NCBI GenBank assembly: GCA_035523875.1
Contig: DATKPY010000027.1
Span: 54,271 to 118,270, forward strand
Length of the DNA: 64,000 bases
Direction of reading: 5' to 3'
Source: JASHUC01 sp035523875
GTDB taxonomy: Bacteria > Pseudomonadota > Gammaproteobacteria > Steroidobacterales > Steroidobacteraceae
Of this stretch, positions 9,771 through 18,885 are shown one piece after another. The notes under the pieces were generated by a model. It worked only from the letters and a program-made list of their open reading frames with translations. It ran no database searches and was not told where the DNA came from. The translations under genes were made by a program, and so were the position numbers. How positions within the stretch are numbered: position 1 is the stretch's first letter; each line of letters begins with the position of its first letter.

Positions 9771-11009
9771 ATGGCACAGGCAGCTGCAACGACGACCGTA
9801 AGGTCAATCAAGCAGGACGTTGCCTTCGTCTGGGAAGGCCGCGACAAGAAGGGCAAGCGCGTCAAAGGACGCAGCCTGGCGCCGGACGAGGCGGCGCTGC
9901 GCGTCGACCTGCGGCGCCAGGGCATCGCCGCCTCGCGCATTCGCAAGCAGTCGACTGCGCTCAAGTCCGGCGGCAAGGTCAAGGCCGAGGACATCGCGGT
10001 CTTCAGCCGCCAGCTCGCGACCATGCTCGCGGCGGGCATCCCGCTCGTCCAGGGACTCGAGATCGTTGGCAGCGGCCACGACAAGCCCTCGGTCCAGAAG
10101 CTCATTCTCGCGATCAAGGCGGATATCGAGGCGGGCAGCTCGCTCCATGAGGCGCTCGCGAAGCATCCCCTCCATTTCGATGACCTCTACGTGAATCTCG
10201 TGCAGGCGGGTGAGCATTCCGGCGCCCTGGAGAACCTGCTCGAGAAGATCGCGACGTACAAGGAGAAGACCGAGGCGATCAAGAAGAAAGTGAAGAAGGC
10301 GCTCTTCTACCCCGCCGCGGTGCTGGTGGTCGCCGTCGTCGTGACGATCATCCTGCTCATCTACGTCATTCCGGAGTTCGACTCGCTCTTCAAGAGCTTC
10401 GGCGCGCAGCTGCCGTCGTTCACGCAGTTCGTGATCAATCTGTCGAGGTCGGTGCAGTCGTACGGGATCTATGACGCCGTGGTGCTCGGAGGTTGCGTCG
10501 CCGCCTTCATCTACTTCCACAAGCGCTCGAAGGCGATGCGTCAGTTCATCGACCGCGTGATGCTCAAGCTCCCGATCATCGGCCCGATCCTCAACAAGGC
10601 GGCCATCGCGCGCTTCACTCGCACGCTCGCGACCATGTTCGCAGCCGGCGTGCCGCTCGTCGAGGCGCTCGAGTCGGTCGCGAAGGCGACCGGCAACATC
10701 GTCTACGAGACCGCGGTCTTGAAGATGCGCGACGAGGTCGCGACCGGGCAGCGCCTGCAGCGCGCGATGGAGACCGTGGGCCTGTTTCCGAACATGGTCG
10801 TGCAGATGATCGCGGTGGGCGAGGAGGCGGGCTCGCTCGACACGATGGCGGGCAAGGTCGCGACGTTCTACGAGGCCGAGGTCGACAACGCCGTGGATTC
10901 CATGTCGAGCCTGCTCGAGCCGCTTATCATGGCCATTCTCGGAGTACTGGTCGGGGGACTCGTGATCGCAATGTACCTGCCGATCTTCAAGCTGGGATCG
11001 GTCGTGTAA
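9771..11009 (+). CDS. pilC: Type IV pilus inner-membrane platform protein PilC
   Basis: 412 residues with two GspF (T2SSF) repeats, each led by a helical cytoplasmic domain (for example FSRQLATMLAAGIPL near residue 80 and FTRTLATMFAAGVPL in the second repeat). Three hydrophobic helices include one after KKKVKKALFYP and one at the C-terminus. It connects the PilB motor to the growing pilus. It starts 20 nt after pilB and its TAA abuts the pilD GTG directly, so the three genes are translated as one unit. Confidence 0.96.
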   Translation: MAQAAATTTVRSIKQDVAFVWEGRDKKGKRVKGRSLAPDEAALRVDLRRQGIAASRIRKQSTALKSGGKVKAEDIAVFSRQLATMLAAGIPLVQGLEIVGSGHDKPSVQKLILAIKADIEAGSSLHEALAKHPLHFDDLYVNLVQAGEHSGALENLLEKIATYKEKTEAIKKKVKKALFYPAAVLVVAVVVTIILLIYVIPEFDSLFKSFGAQLPSFTQFVINLSRSVQSYGIYDAVVLGGCVAAFIYFHKRSKAMRQFIDRVMLKLPIIGPILNKAAIARFTRTLATMFAAGVPLVEALESVAKATGNIVYETAVLKMRDEVATGQRLQRAMETVGLFPNMVVQMIAVGEEAGSLDTMAGKVATFYEAEVDNAVDSMSSLLEPLIMAILGVLVGGLVIAMYLPIFKLGSVV

Positions 11010-11927
11010 GTGCCGCTCGGCGACGCGCTCTCCGCCTCTCCCGCGTTCCTAATCGCGGCGTGCCTCGTCCTCGGGCTCCTGGTCGGGAGCTTTCTCAACG
11101 TCGTCATCCATCGGCTGCCGCTCATGCTCGAGCGGCAGTGGCGCGAGCAGTGCGAGGAGCTCGCCCGCGAGGGTGCCGCCTCCGGCCCGCATCCGGCCCC
11201 GGCGGCGCACGCGCGTTTCGATCTCATCGTGCCGCGCTCCGCCTGCCCGGCGTGCAAGGCACCGATCACCGCGCTCCAGAACGTTCCGATCCTGAGCTAC
11301 CTCGTGCTCAAGGGGCGGTGCGCGGCGTGCGGCGCGCGCATCAGCCTACGCTATCCGCTGGTCGAGGCGCTCACCGGGGTGGTCTCCGCCGCGCTCGCCT
11401 GGAAGCTGGGCTACGGTTGGGCACTGCCCGCGGCGCTGCTGCTCACCTGGTTCCTGATCGCGCTTGCCTTCATAGATCTCGATCGCCAGCTGCTCCCCGA
11501 TTGCCTCACGCTGCCGCTCATCTGGATCGGCCTCGCCGCGAGCCTCTTCGGTCCGCAGGCCGAGGGAGCGCCGCTGCCGGTCGATCTGCGCTCGAGTGTC
11601 ATCGGAGCGCTCGCCGGATACTTGAGCCTGTGGAGCGTGTTCCATCTGTTCCGGCTGCTCACCGGCAAGGAGGGGATGGGCTACGGGGACTTCAAGCTCT
11701 TCGCCGCGCTCGGAGCGTGGCTCGGCTGGCAATTGCTCCTGCCCACGATCCTCCTTTCCGCGGTGGTCGGCGCAGTCGTCGGCGTTGGGGTCCTCGCCGT
11801 CGGCGGCAAGGACCGCTCGACGCCGATTCCCTTCGGTCCCTTTCTCGCCGCCTCGGGCTGGCTCATGCTCCTCTTCGGCCATGCGCTCGTCGCGCGCTAT
11901 CTGGGGCTCTTCGCTCCGCACGCCTGA
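11010..11927 (+). CDS. pilD: Prepilin peptidase / N-methyltransferase PilD
   Basis: 305-residue polytopic aspartic peptidase. The cytoplasmic loop has two CxxC pairs (CPAC and CAAC) that bind zinc. The two catalytic aspartates lie in FIDLDRQLLPD and GMGYGDFKLF. It cleaves the leader of PilA and any type II secretion pseudopilins and methylates the new N-terminal Phe. GTG start immediately after the pilC stop. Length and motif order are normal for the family. Confidence 0.96.
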   Translation: MPLGDALSASPAFLIAACLVLGLLVGSFLNVVIHRLPLMLERQWREQCEELAREGAASGPHPAPAAHARFDLIVPRSACPACKAPITALQNVPILSYLVLKGRCAACGARISLRYPLVEALTGVVSAALAWKLGYGWALPAALLLTWFLIALAFIDLDRQLLPDCLTLPLIWIGLAASLFGPQAEGAPLPVDLRSSVIGALAGYLSLWSVFHLFRLLTGKEGMGYGDFKLFAALGAWLGWQLLLPTILLSAVVGAVVGVGVLAVGGKDRSTPIPFGPFLAASGWLMLLFGHALVARYLGLFAPHA

Positions 11928-11959
11928 CCGTCGCACGGCTTGCGAGTAAGCTCCGAGGC

Positions 11960-12586
11960 GTGGAGCGGCCTCAGAAGCGAAACTTCCGCGTCGGCCTCAC
12001 CGGAGGCATCGCGAGCGGCAAGACAACGGTCGCAACGCTGTTCGCAGCGCTTGGCGTGCCGATCATCGATGCCGATCAGATCTCCCGCGAGCTCGCCGCG
12101 CCGGGAGCAGCGCTTCTCGGGCAGATCGCCGAGCGTTTCGGCCGCGCCCTCATCCGCGCGGACGGAAGCCTCGATCGGCGCGCGCTGCGCAATCTCGTCT
12201 TCGCGGATCCGACTGCCCGGGGAGACCTCGAGGCGCTCACGCATCCCGCGATCTTCGCCCTGATCGAGGAGCGCGCGGCGAGCGCGCGCGGCCCCTATCG
12301 GATCCTCGTGCTGCCGCTGCTCGTCGAGAAGCGCGACTCCGCGCGCGTCGATCGCGTCCTGGTGGTCGACTGCGACGAGGCGCTGCAGATCCGGCGCCTA
12401 CAGGCGCGCGATGGAGCCACGCTCGATGAGGCGCGCGCGATCCTCGCGGCTCAGGTCTCGCGTCGCGCCCGGCTCGCGGCCGCGGATGACGTGATCGTCA
12501 ACGAAGGCGATCTGGGCGCGCTCAGCTCGCAGGTCGAGCGGCTCCATCTCGCTTACCTCGAGCTCGCGGCGCGGGCGCCGACCTGA
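11960..12586 (+). CDS. coaE: Dephospho-CoA kinase
   Basis: 208 residues; catalyses the last step of coenzyme A synthesis, ATP-dependent phosphorylation of dephospho-CoA. P-loop GGIASGKTT lies near the N-terminus, followed by DADQISRELAAPG (substrate-binding acidic residue) and HPAIFALIEERA. The only sensible start in this frame is GTG 11960, preceded by CCGAGG. coaE next to pilD is standard in Pseudomonas and relatives. Length matches E. coli CoaE. Confidence 0.94.
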   Translation: MERPQKRNFRVGLTGGIASGKTTVATLFAALGVPIIDADQISRELAAPGAALLGQIAERFGRALIRADGSLDRRALRNLVFADPTARGDLEALTHPAIFALIEERAASARGPYRILVLPLLVEKRDSARVDRVLVVDCDEALQIRRLQARDGATLDEARAILAAQVSRRARLAAADDVIVNEGDLGALSSQVERLHLAYLELAARAPT

Positions 12587-12644
12587 CGCTCGCAAGCGAC
12601 ACGTCCCGTTTACGGGCGGCAACCGCGTAAAGCACAATACGCGG

Positions 12645-13457
12645 ATGACCGAAGCGCCCGATTCCGCTCAGGAGGCTCCCTTCCTCGGGGAGGACCCCGT
12701 CATCACCTTCGAGCAGCCGCTCAACGAGCGGATGCGAACCTTCCTCAGGCTCGATTTCCTCTACAACCAGGGACTGTTCCACAACGAGGCTCCGAGCCAG
12801 TGGGGGAGCCGCGCGGCGATGTCGAGCCTGCTCGACATTCTCGCGATCATGACTCGCAGCGATACGCGCTCGGAGGTGCTGAAGGAGCTGGAGCGGCATC
12901 TCACGATCCTCAACGAGTACCAGTCGAAGCCCGGCGTCGACAGTGGCCGTCTGCACACGCTGCTCGCGAACCTCCTGCGCATGCGCACGGAGCTGCTCAA
13001 CTGCGGCGCCGCGTTCCTGCAGCCGCTCAGGGATTCGGAATTCCTGAATGCGATCAAGCACCGCAGCGCCATCCCCGGCGGCACGTGCGAGTTCGACCTG
13101 CCGGATTACTTCTACTGGCTGAGCCAGCCCGCCGATACGCGGATGCGCACGTTCGGGCAGTGGCTCGGCATGCTCCGGCCGCTGTGCGATGCCATTGCCG
13201 AGCTCCTCTGGCTCACCCGGCAGAGTGGGCGCGCACGCGAGGAAACCGCCCAGGCGGGTGTCTTTCACATCAATTTCGAGCGCGACTCGCCCACGCAGCT
13301 GCTGCGCATCGCGCTGCCGGCCTCGCTCGGGCTCTACCCGGAGATCAGCGGCAGCCACTATCGCTGCAGCATCCGCTTCCTCGCGTGGCACGGTCTCGAG
13401 AGCCGTCCGACCCAGTCGGAGGGCGACGTGCGCTTCATGCTGAGCTGCTGCGCTTAA
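12645..13457 (+). CDS. zapD: Cell division protein ZapD
   Basis: 270-residue cytoplasmic protein of the ZapD (DUF1342) family. Recognisable stretches are FEQPLNERMRTFLRLDFL at the N-terminus, CEFDLPDYFYWL in the middle, and a C-terminal beta domain ending RFMLSCCA. ZapD binds the FtsZ C-terminal tail and bundles filaments. FtsZ in this window has the conserved DIPAFLRRQ tail that could be its target. Its position between coaE and yacG is the conserved gammaproteobacterial one. Confidence 0.93.
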   Translation: MTEAPDSAQEAPFLGEDPVITFEQPLNERMRTFLRLDFLYNQGLFHNEAPSQWGSRAAMSSLLDILAIMTRSDTRSEVLKELERHLTILNEYQSKPGVDSGRLHTLLANLLRMRTELLNCGAAFLQPLRDSEFLNAIKHRSAIPGGTCEFDLPDYFYWLSQPADTRMRTFGQWLGMLRPLCDAIAELLWLTRQSGRAREETAQAGVFHINFERDSPTQLLRIALPASLGLYPEISGSHYRCSIRFLAWHGLESRPTQSEGDVRFMLSCCA

Positions 13458-13472
13458 GCGGCGGGCCCCCGC

Positions 13473-13685
13473 ATGCCGGCGCGCGTGAATTGCCCGACGT
13501 GCGGGCGATCGATCGAGTGGTCGGAGGCGGCGCCCTTCCGTCCCTTCTGCAGCGAGCGCTGCAAGCTCGTGGATCTCGGCGCGTGGCTCACCGAGAAGCG
13601 CAGCATCCCCGCGGAGAATTCACCATCGGAGGGCGTCGAGGCGACGGACACGACCGAGGACGACCCGCCCGGCAACCTCTCGTGA
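13473..13685 (+). CDS. yacG: DNA gyrase inhibitor YacG (zinc protein)
   Basis: 70 residues with four zinc-binding cysteines as CPTC near residues 7-10 and CSERC about 18 residues later, then KLVDLGAWLTEK, the YacG signature. The acidic C-terminal tail is longer than usual. E. coli YacG binds GyrB and inhibits gyrase. 15-nt gap after zapD; it converges with the minus-strand gene ending at 13692, so only 6 nt separate the two stops. Confidence 0.93.
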   Translation: MPARVNCPTCGRSIEWSEAAPFRPFCSERCKLVDLGAWLTEKRSIPAENSPSEGVEATDTTEDDPPGNLS

Positions 13686-13691
13686 GCGGGC

Positions 13692-14099
13692 TCAGGGGAA
13701 TTTGATCTTGCCCCCGCCGGGGCTCGCGCCGCCGGGCCCAGGTCCGAGCGCGCCCGCGCCGACCTCGGGCACGACGATGCGCGTGGCGGCTTCGCGCCGG
13801 TACTCCCGCGCCTCCTCGATCGCCTCGTCGAGTGCGTGCTTCATCGCATCCGGAAACTTCTTGAGCGCGTCCTCGAGGCTCGAGGCGTCGATCTCGAAGG
13901 CGAGCGGCAGCACGCCCGCGGGCGTGAGCAGCTGGGTCTGCCCGGAGTAGAGCACGGCGCGCGTCGCATCCGTCGTGCCGTCGATCTTGATCGGCAACAG
14001 ACGGCGAATCGTGCCCGCCCGGCGGTCGGTGAAGACCTCCTCGCGGTACATGGCGTTCGGATCCAGCCTGATGTCCGGTATATCGGATTGGTTGGCCAT
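13692..14099 (-). CDS. Conserved cytoplasmic protein of unknown function
   Basis: 135 residues; start chosen at ATG 14099 (MANQSDIPDIRLDP), 10 nt after the mutT stop. It has no signal peptide or membrane helix. The conserved-looking core is YREEVFTDRRAGTIRRLLPI, then LYSGQTQLLTPAGVLPLAFEI, an acidic/basic helix, and a Gly/Pro-rich tail ending GGGKIKFP. Proteins of this shape occur next to mutT/secA in Xanthomonas-type genomes, annotated only as cytoplasmic protein. Last gene of the secA-mutT transcription unit. Role unknown. Confidence 0.75.
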   Translation of the reverse strand: MANQSDIPDIRLDPNAMYREEVFTDRRAGTIRRLLPIKIDGTTDATRAVLYSGQTQLLTPAGVLPLAFEIDASSLEDALKKFPDAMKHALDEAIEEAREYRREAATRIVVPEVGAGALGPGPGGASPGGGKIKFP

Positions 14100-14109
14100 A
14101 TCGGTCCCG

Positions 14110-14535
14110 TCACTCCTCGGTTCCGAATGCGATTGTAACAGGTGCCTGAAGCGCCTCGATGAACGGTCGGTCGGCCTCGAGGATGTCCTCGCCCGCGAGA
14201 TCCGCCGGGGCAACCCATTTAAGGCGCTGTCCGTCGAGCCCCTGCGGGGAGCCCCGGTAACGCCCCACGATCCACATGGAAAGCTCGACGCTGCGGCTCT
14301 CGTAGTCGTGCCTCAGGGTCATCAGTTCGCGCGCAGCGATGAGCTCCACCCCGAGTTCCTCCGCGAGCTCGCGTTTAAGGGCTGCTGCATCGGTTTCGTC
14401 CACCCCGACCTTGCCGCCGGGGAATTCCCAGCGCCCGGCCATGTGCTTACCGGCCGGCCGCTCGGCGATGAGCACGCGCCCGCCGGCATCGAACAGGGCC
14501 CCCGCCACCACCCGCACGCGCGACGCTGCGCTCAC
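14110..14535 (-). CDS. mutT: 8-oxo-dGTP diphosphatase MutT
   Basis: 141 residues with a full Nudix box, GGKVGVDETDAAALKRELAEELGV (consensus G-x5-E-x7-REUxEExGU). It starts with RVVAGALFDAGGRVLIAER and has the RPAGKHMAGRWEFPGG substrate loop of MutT proper. It removes oxidised guanine nucleotides from the pool. GTG start at 14535 overlaps the secA stop as GTGA, implying translational coupling to secA. The thiamine-phosphate synthase-like domain often fused in Pseudomonas is absent here. Confidence 0.92.
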   Translation of the reverse strand: MSAASRVRVVAGALFDAGGRVLIAERPAGKHMAGRWEFPGGKVGVDETDAAALKRELAEELGVELIAARELMTLRHDYESRSVELSMWIVGRYRGSPQGLDGQRLKWVAPADLAGEDILEADRPFIEALQAPVTIAFGTEE

Positions 14536-17327
14536 TCCACGCTCGAAAGCGCGCCGTGACAGTGCTTGTACTTCTTGCCCGAGCCGCACGGACACGGTTC
14601 GTTGCGTCCGATCTTGCGCTCGTTGCGCACGAAGGTGCCTTGGCTTTCCGGCAGGGGAAGTGGCGGGAAACCGCCGGGAGCGACGCCCGCCCGGGCCGGT
14701 CCGGCGGCACCCTGCGGGGTCGGCGCCGCGGCCGGCGCGCTCTCGACCACGAGCGCCGACTGCGCCTCGGCGTGCTGGGCCTGGAGCATGCGCATGAGCT
14801 TCTCGCGGCGCTCTTCCTCCTCCCGGTCGATCTCCTCCTGCGTTTGCACCTCGATCCTCGAGAGGAGCGAGACCGTGTCGAACTTCACGCGATCGAGCAT
14901 CGCTGCGAACAGCTCGAAGGACTCGCGCTTGTACTCCGAGCGATAGTCCTGCTGCGCGTAGCCGCGCAGGTGGATGCCCTGACGCAGGTAGTCCATCGCG
15001 GAGAGATGGTCGCGCCAGTGGCGATCGAGCGTCTGCATCATCACGTCCTTCTCGAGGTGACGCATGATCGGCTCGCCGAGCCGGGCGACCTTCTGATCGT
15101 AGGCCGCATTCACGGCTGCGATGACGCGCTCGCGCAGCACGGGCTCCTCGAGCTCCGGTTCCTTCTCCATCCAACCCTTCGCATCCACCAGGGCGTTGAA
15201 ATCGCGCAGGATGGCCTCGGCGAGCCCCTTCAGATCCCATTCTGACGGCGCCACGGTCTTCGGCAGGTATTGATCGAGGAGCGTTCCGATCGACTCCTCC
15301 CGGATCCCGCGCACGGCGGCCGACAGATCCTCCGTGCCCATGATCTCGGTGCGCTGCTGGTAGACGACCTTGCGCTGGTCGTTCGCCACGTCGTCAAACA
15401 GCAACAGCTGCTTGCGGATGTCGAAGTTGTGCGCCTCGACCTTGCGCTGGGCCTTCTCGATCTGGCGCGTGAGCATCCCGCTCTCGATCACCTCGCCCTC
15501 TTTCATCCCGGCCATCTGCAGCAGGCGCTTGGTGCGCACCGGATCGCCGAAGATGCGCATCAGGTTATCTTCCATCGAAAGATAGAAGCGGCTCGAGCCG
15601 GGATCGCCCTGGCGCCCCGAGCGGCCGCGCAGCTGATTGTCGATGCGGCGCGACTCGTGCCGCTCGGTGCCGACGATGTGCAGACCGCCCGCAGCGACGA
15701 CCTTGTCGTGCCGCGACTGCCAGTCCGCACGCGCGCTCTCACGCGCCGCCTCGTCCACGTCCGGTGCAAGCGCCGCGAGCTCCACGCCGAGATTGCCCCC
15801 GAGGACGATATCCGTTCCACGCCCCGCCATGTTCGTGGCGATCGTCACCGTGCCGGGACGCCCGGCCTGCGCCACGATCAGCGCCTCGCGCTCGTGCTGC
15901 TTCGCGTTGAGGACCTGATGACCGATGCCGTCTTTCTGCAGCAGTCCCGAGAGAAACTCCGAGGTCTCGATCGAGGTCGTGCCGACGAGCGCGGGCTGCT
16001 CGCGCTCGACGCACTCCTTGATGTCCTCGATGATGGCCTGGAACTTGTCCTTCTGGCTCAGATACACGAAGTCGGCGTGGTCCTTGCGGATCATCGGCTT
16101 GTGGGTGGGGATCACGACCACCTCGAGCCCGTAGATCTGCATGAACTCCGGAGCTTCCGTATCGGCGGTACCGGTCATCCCTGAGAGCTTGCGGTACAGC
16201 CGGAAGTAGTTCTGGAAGGTGATCGAGGCGACGGTCTGATTCTCCTCGCGCACCCGGACGGTTTCCTTGGCCTCGATCGCCTGGTGCAAGCCGTCGGACC
16301 AGCGCCGCCCGGGCATCGTGCGTCCGGTAAACTCATCGACGATGATCACCTCGCCACCGCGCACGATGTACTCGACGTCGCGCTTGTAGAGCGCGTGCGC
16401 GCGCAGTGCCGCATTCAGGTGGTGCATGAGGCGGATGTTCGCCGCGTCGTACAGGCTTTCGCCCTCGCGCAGCAGTCCCGACTCGACCATGAGATGCTCG
16501 ACCTTCTCGTGGCCCTCCTCGCTCAGGTGCACCTGCTTGGTCTTCTCCTCGACGTTGAAGTCGCCGGGGGAATTCTCATCTTTCTGGCGCGTGAGGCGCG
16601 GTACCAGCTCATTGATGCGCAGGTAAAGCTCGGTACTCTCCTCGGCCGGTCCGGAGATGATGAGCGGCGTGCGCGCTTCATCGATGAGGATCGAGTCGAC
16701 CTCGTCGACCACGGCGAAGGCGAGCTGGCGCTGAACGCGGTCCTCCAGGCGAAAGGCGAGATTGTCGCGCAGGTAATCGAACCCGAACTCGTTGTTCGTC
16801 CCGTACGTGATGTCGCACGCATAGGCTTCGCGCTTCTCGATCTGGCTCTGGGCATTCTTGATGACGCCGACGGTGAGCCCGAGGAAGCCATAGACGGGCC
16901 GCATCCAGTCGGCGTCGCGCTGCGCCAGGTACTCGTTCACCGTGACGATGTGCACGCCCTCGCCCGGCAGCGCATTGAGGTAGGCAGGCAGGGTCGCCAT
17001 CAACGTCTTGCCCTCGCCGGTGCGCATCTCGGCGATCTTCCCCTGGTGCAGACTGATGCCCCCGATCAGCTGCACGTCGAAATGCCGCAGCTTCAGGGTG
17101 CGGCGAGATGCCTCGCGCACCACGGCGAACGCCTCGGGGAGCAGCGCATCGAGCGCGGTACCCGCCTTCAGCCGCTCGCGAAACTCGAGCGTCTTGGCGC
17201 AGAGCGCCTCGTCGCTCAAGCCCTGAACGCGCGGCTCGAGGGCGTTCGCGGCCCTCACGAGGTGACCGTAACTGCGGATCAGCCGGTCGTTGCGACTCCC
17301 GAAAACGCGGGTAAGGAATTTGAGCAC
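14532..17327 (-). CDS. secA: Preprotein translocase ATPase SecA
   Basis: 931 residues, slightly longer than E. coli SecA. Walker A MRTGEGKT is at residues 101-108, followed by the DEAD-like DEVDSILIDEARTPL, the preprotein cross-linking domain, the second ATPase domain with TNMAGRGTDI, and the scaffold/wing domains. The C-terminal tail ends in the zinc motif CPCGSGKKYKHCHG that binds SecB and lipid. Drives export through SecYEG. A promoter with TACAAT lies about 70 bp upstream. No secM-like gene precedes it; the upstream gene is an M23 peptidase. Confidence 0.98.
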   Translation of the reverse strand: MLKFLTRVFGSRNDRLIRSYGHLVRAANALEPRVQGLSDEALCAKTLEFRERLKAGTALDALLPEAFAVVREASRRTLKLRHFDVQLIGGISLHQGKIAEMRTGEGKTLMATLPAYLNALPGEGVHIVTVNEYLAQRDADWMRPVYGFLGLTVGVIKNAQSQIEKREAYACDITYGTNNEFGFDYLRDNLAFRLEDRVQRQLAFAVVDEVDSILIDEARTPLIISGPAEESTELYLRINELVPRLTRQKDENSPGDFNVEEKTKQVHLSEEGHEKVEHLMVESGLLREGESLYDAANIRLMHHLNAALRAHALYKRDVEYIVRGGEVIIVDEFTGRTMPGRRWSDGLHQAIEAKETVRVREENQTVASITFQNYFRLYRKLSGMTGTADTEAPEFMQIYGLEVVVIPTHKPMIRKDHADFVYLSQKDKFQAIIEDIKECVEREQPALVGTTSIETSEFLSGLLQKDGIGHQVLNAKQHEREALIVAQAGRPGTVTIATNMAGRGTDIVLGGNLGVELAALAPDVDEAARESARADWQSRHDKVVAAGGLHIVGTERHESRRIDNQLRGRSGRQGDPGSSRFYLSMEDNLMRIFGDPVRTKRLLQMAGMKEGEVIESGMLTRQIEKAQRKVEAHNFDIRKQLLLFDDVANDQRKVVYQQRTEIMGTEDLSAAVRGIREESIGTLLDQYLPKTVAPSEWDLKGLAEAILRDFNALVDAKGWMEKEPELEEPVLRERVIAAVNAAYDQKVARLGEPIMRHLEKDVMMQTLDRHWRDHLSAMDYLRQGIHLRGYAQQDYRSEYKRESFELFAAMLDRVKFDTVSLLSRIEVQTQEEIDREEEERREKLMRMLQAQHAEAQSALVVESAPAAAPTPQGAAGPARAGVAPGGFPPLPLPESQGTFVRNERKIGRNEPCPCGSGKKYKHCHGALSSVE

Positions 17328-17397
17328 GCAGGTTCCTGATCGAAATTGCGAGCCGGACCAATGGGTTATGCGAGCGGCCGACTCGTCGAGGGGAAAT

Positions 17398-17427
17398 ATT
17401 GTACTTAATCGACCCGATCGAGCCCAA
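17398..17427 (-). promoter_or_regulatory. Sigma-70 type promoter upstream of secA
   Basis: On the minus strand TTGGGC (17427-17422) and TACAAT (17403-17398) are 18 bp apart, in a gap of 174 bp between secA and the M23 peptidase gene. Transcription would start near 17391, about 64 nt before the secA ATG. The -35 matches only three positions; the -10 matches five of six. Confidence 0.5.
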
Positions 17428-17501
17428 TCGGTTCGATCAGGCGCTAGGTGGGTGCCGATGCAGGGATTGCAAGGTCGAGCCGGGCGCTCCGGCTCGGATC
17501 G

Positions 17502-18419
17502 TCAGCGCTGGACGTAGGTGAGCGGATCGACCTGCCGCCCGTCGTGCAGCACCTCGAAGTGAACGTGGGGCCCCGTGGAGCGGCCCGTGGAGCCCATGAG
17601 CGCGATCGCCTGACCGCGGGTGACGGTCTGCCCCACGGTCACGAGCACGCGCTCGTTGTGCGCGTAGCGGGTTACGTAGCCCTTGCCGTGGTTGATCTCG
17701 ACGAGGTTGCCATAACCCGACCGCTCGCCCGCCCAGGTCACGACCCCGGCCGCCACGGCGACCACGGTGTCGCCGGCGGAGCCCGCAAAATCGAGTCCCT
17801 TGTGGAACTCCTCGTGACCGGTGAAGGGGTCGGTGCGTTCGCCGAAATAAGAGGAGATGTAGCCCTGCTGCACCGGGCGGCCCTCGGGCTTGATTTCGGC
17901 GTTGAGGGTGCGGGAGAAGATGACCGTCTCGAGCGCCGAGAGCTGGGTATCGCGCAGGTCGACGCGCCGCTCGAGCTGCGACAGCGAGGCAGTCAAGTCG
18001 GGGATCTGCTCGGCCGCGCCGTCGTTGCCTTCCGGGCCGCCGAGGGGCGGATCCTCGTCGAAATTGAACTCGCGATGGTCGATGTGCGCCATGTCGCGCA
18101 GGCGCTTGCCGAGCTCGTCCAGGCGCACGATGTGCGCATCCAGGCGCGCCATGCGGATCGCGAGCGCATCGGTGCGGGCCTGTACGCGCTGCTGGAGGTC
18201 GGCAATCTGCGTCTTCTGCTCGCTCAAGATCCGCGACCAGCGGGTGACGTCACTGCCGCTCAAGGGTCCCGTGCGGGCACCGAGCTGCATCCCGATCGCG
18301 AACGCACCACCGAAGATCCCGCACACCAAGAGCGCGATCAAGCCGATCGTGAGCGGGTGCGTGAGCGTGAGCTGCCGCGACCGGCCGCGGCGATCCTGAG
18401 AGAATATGAGTATGTTCAC
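17502..18419 (-). CDS. M23-family metallopeptidase, membrane anchored
   Basis: 305 residues from GTG 18419, chosen because homologues begin with the NILIFS..RGR..QL pattern seen here. A short cytoplasmic head is followed by one membrane helix (LTIGLIALLVCGIFGGAFAI), a coiled-coil region (about 70-130) and a LytM/M23 domain with zinc ligands in FHKGLDFAG and GPHVHFEV. Both the HxxxD and HxH signatures are intact, so it is probably an active peptidoglycan endopeptidase rather than a degenerate EnvC/NlpD activator. Position next to secA and divergent from dciA is common in Pseudomonas relatives. Confidence 0.88.
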   Translation of the reverse strand: MNILIFSQDRRGRSRQLTLTHPLTIGLIALLVCGIFGGAFAIGMQLGARTGPLSGSDVTRWSRILSEQKTQIADLQQRVQARTDALAIRMARLDAHIVRLDELGKRLRDMAHIDHREFNFDEDPPLGGPEGNDGAAEQIPDLTASLSQLERRVDLRDTQLSALETVIFSRTLNAEIKPEGRPVQQGYISSYFGERTDPFTGHEEFHKGLDFAGSAGDTVVAVAAGVVTWAGERSGYGNLVEINHGKGYVTRYAHNERVLVTVGQTVTRGQAIALMGSTGRSTGPHVHFEVLHDGRQVDPLTYVQR

Positions 18420-18510
18420 GCTGCGCGCCCCCAATTCCGTCGTGGCAAGACCAAGCGAAGCAGCAACGTCCGCGCTACTCTCGGGAGCCTGATCCTCAGG
18501 CCGTCCGAAT

Positions 18511-18885
18511 ATGCCGAATAAGCCGCGACGGTACAACCGGATTCGTTCCGCTTCGCGACGTGCGCTGCCGCATCGACGCGTCCGGGCGGATTCTGTCAAG
18601 GAGCTCCTCGGCCGTCCGAGTGCGGTACTCGACTCGATCGCGGATCAGGCCGCACGCCAGCGCGTGTGGCGAGCGTGGCTCGATGAGCGCTTGCCCGCGG
18701 ACCTGCGCGCCCGGGTCTCGGGGGTCGTCGCACGGGAAGGCGAACTTGTCATATTTGCCGTTTCGGCGGGCTGGAGCGTGCGGCTGCGTTATGCCCTCGC
18801 CGATCTCGAAGCCGAGCTTCGCGGCGTCGATCGCGCGATCGAGCGCATCGTCGTGCGCGTCATGCCGAACGGCACCTCTGTCTGA
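18511..18885 (+). CDS. dciA: DciA-like protein (DUF721), replicative helicase loader
   Basis: 124 residues: a basic N-terminus (PNKPRRYNRIRSASRR), a helical region, and the KH-like DUF721 fold with ELVIFAVSAGWSVRLRYALADLEAEL. DciA is the ancestral bacterial loader of DnaB. It is shorter than Pseudomonas homologues, lacking most of the disordered tail. No good Shine-Dalgarno is visible before ATG 18511. Its last six residues PNGTSV are encoded inside an inverted repeat shared with lpxC, which converges from the other side. Confidence 0.85.
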   Translation: MPNKPRRYNRIRSASRRALPHRRVRADSVKELLGRPSAVLDSIADQAARQRVWRAWLDERLPADLRARVSGVVAREGELVIFAVSAGWSVRLRYALADLEAELRGVDRAIERIVVRVMPNGTSV

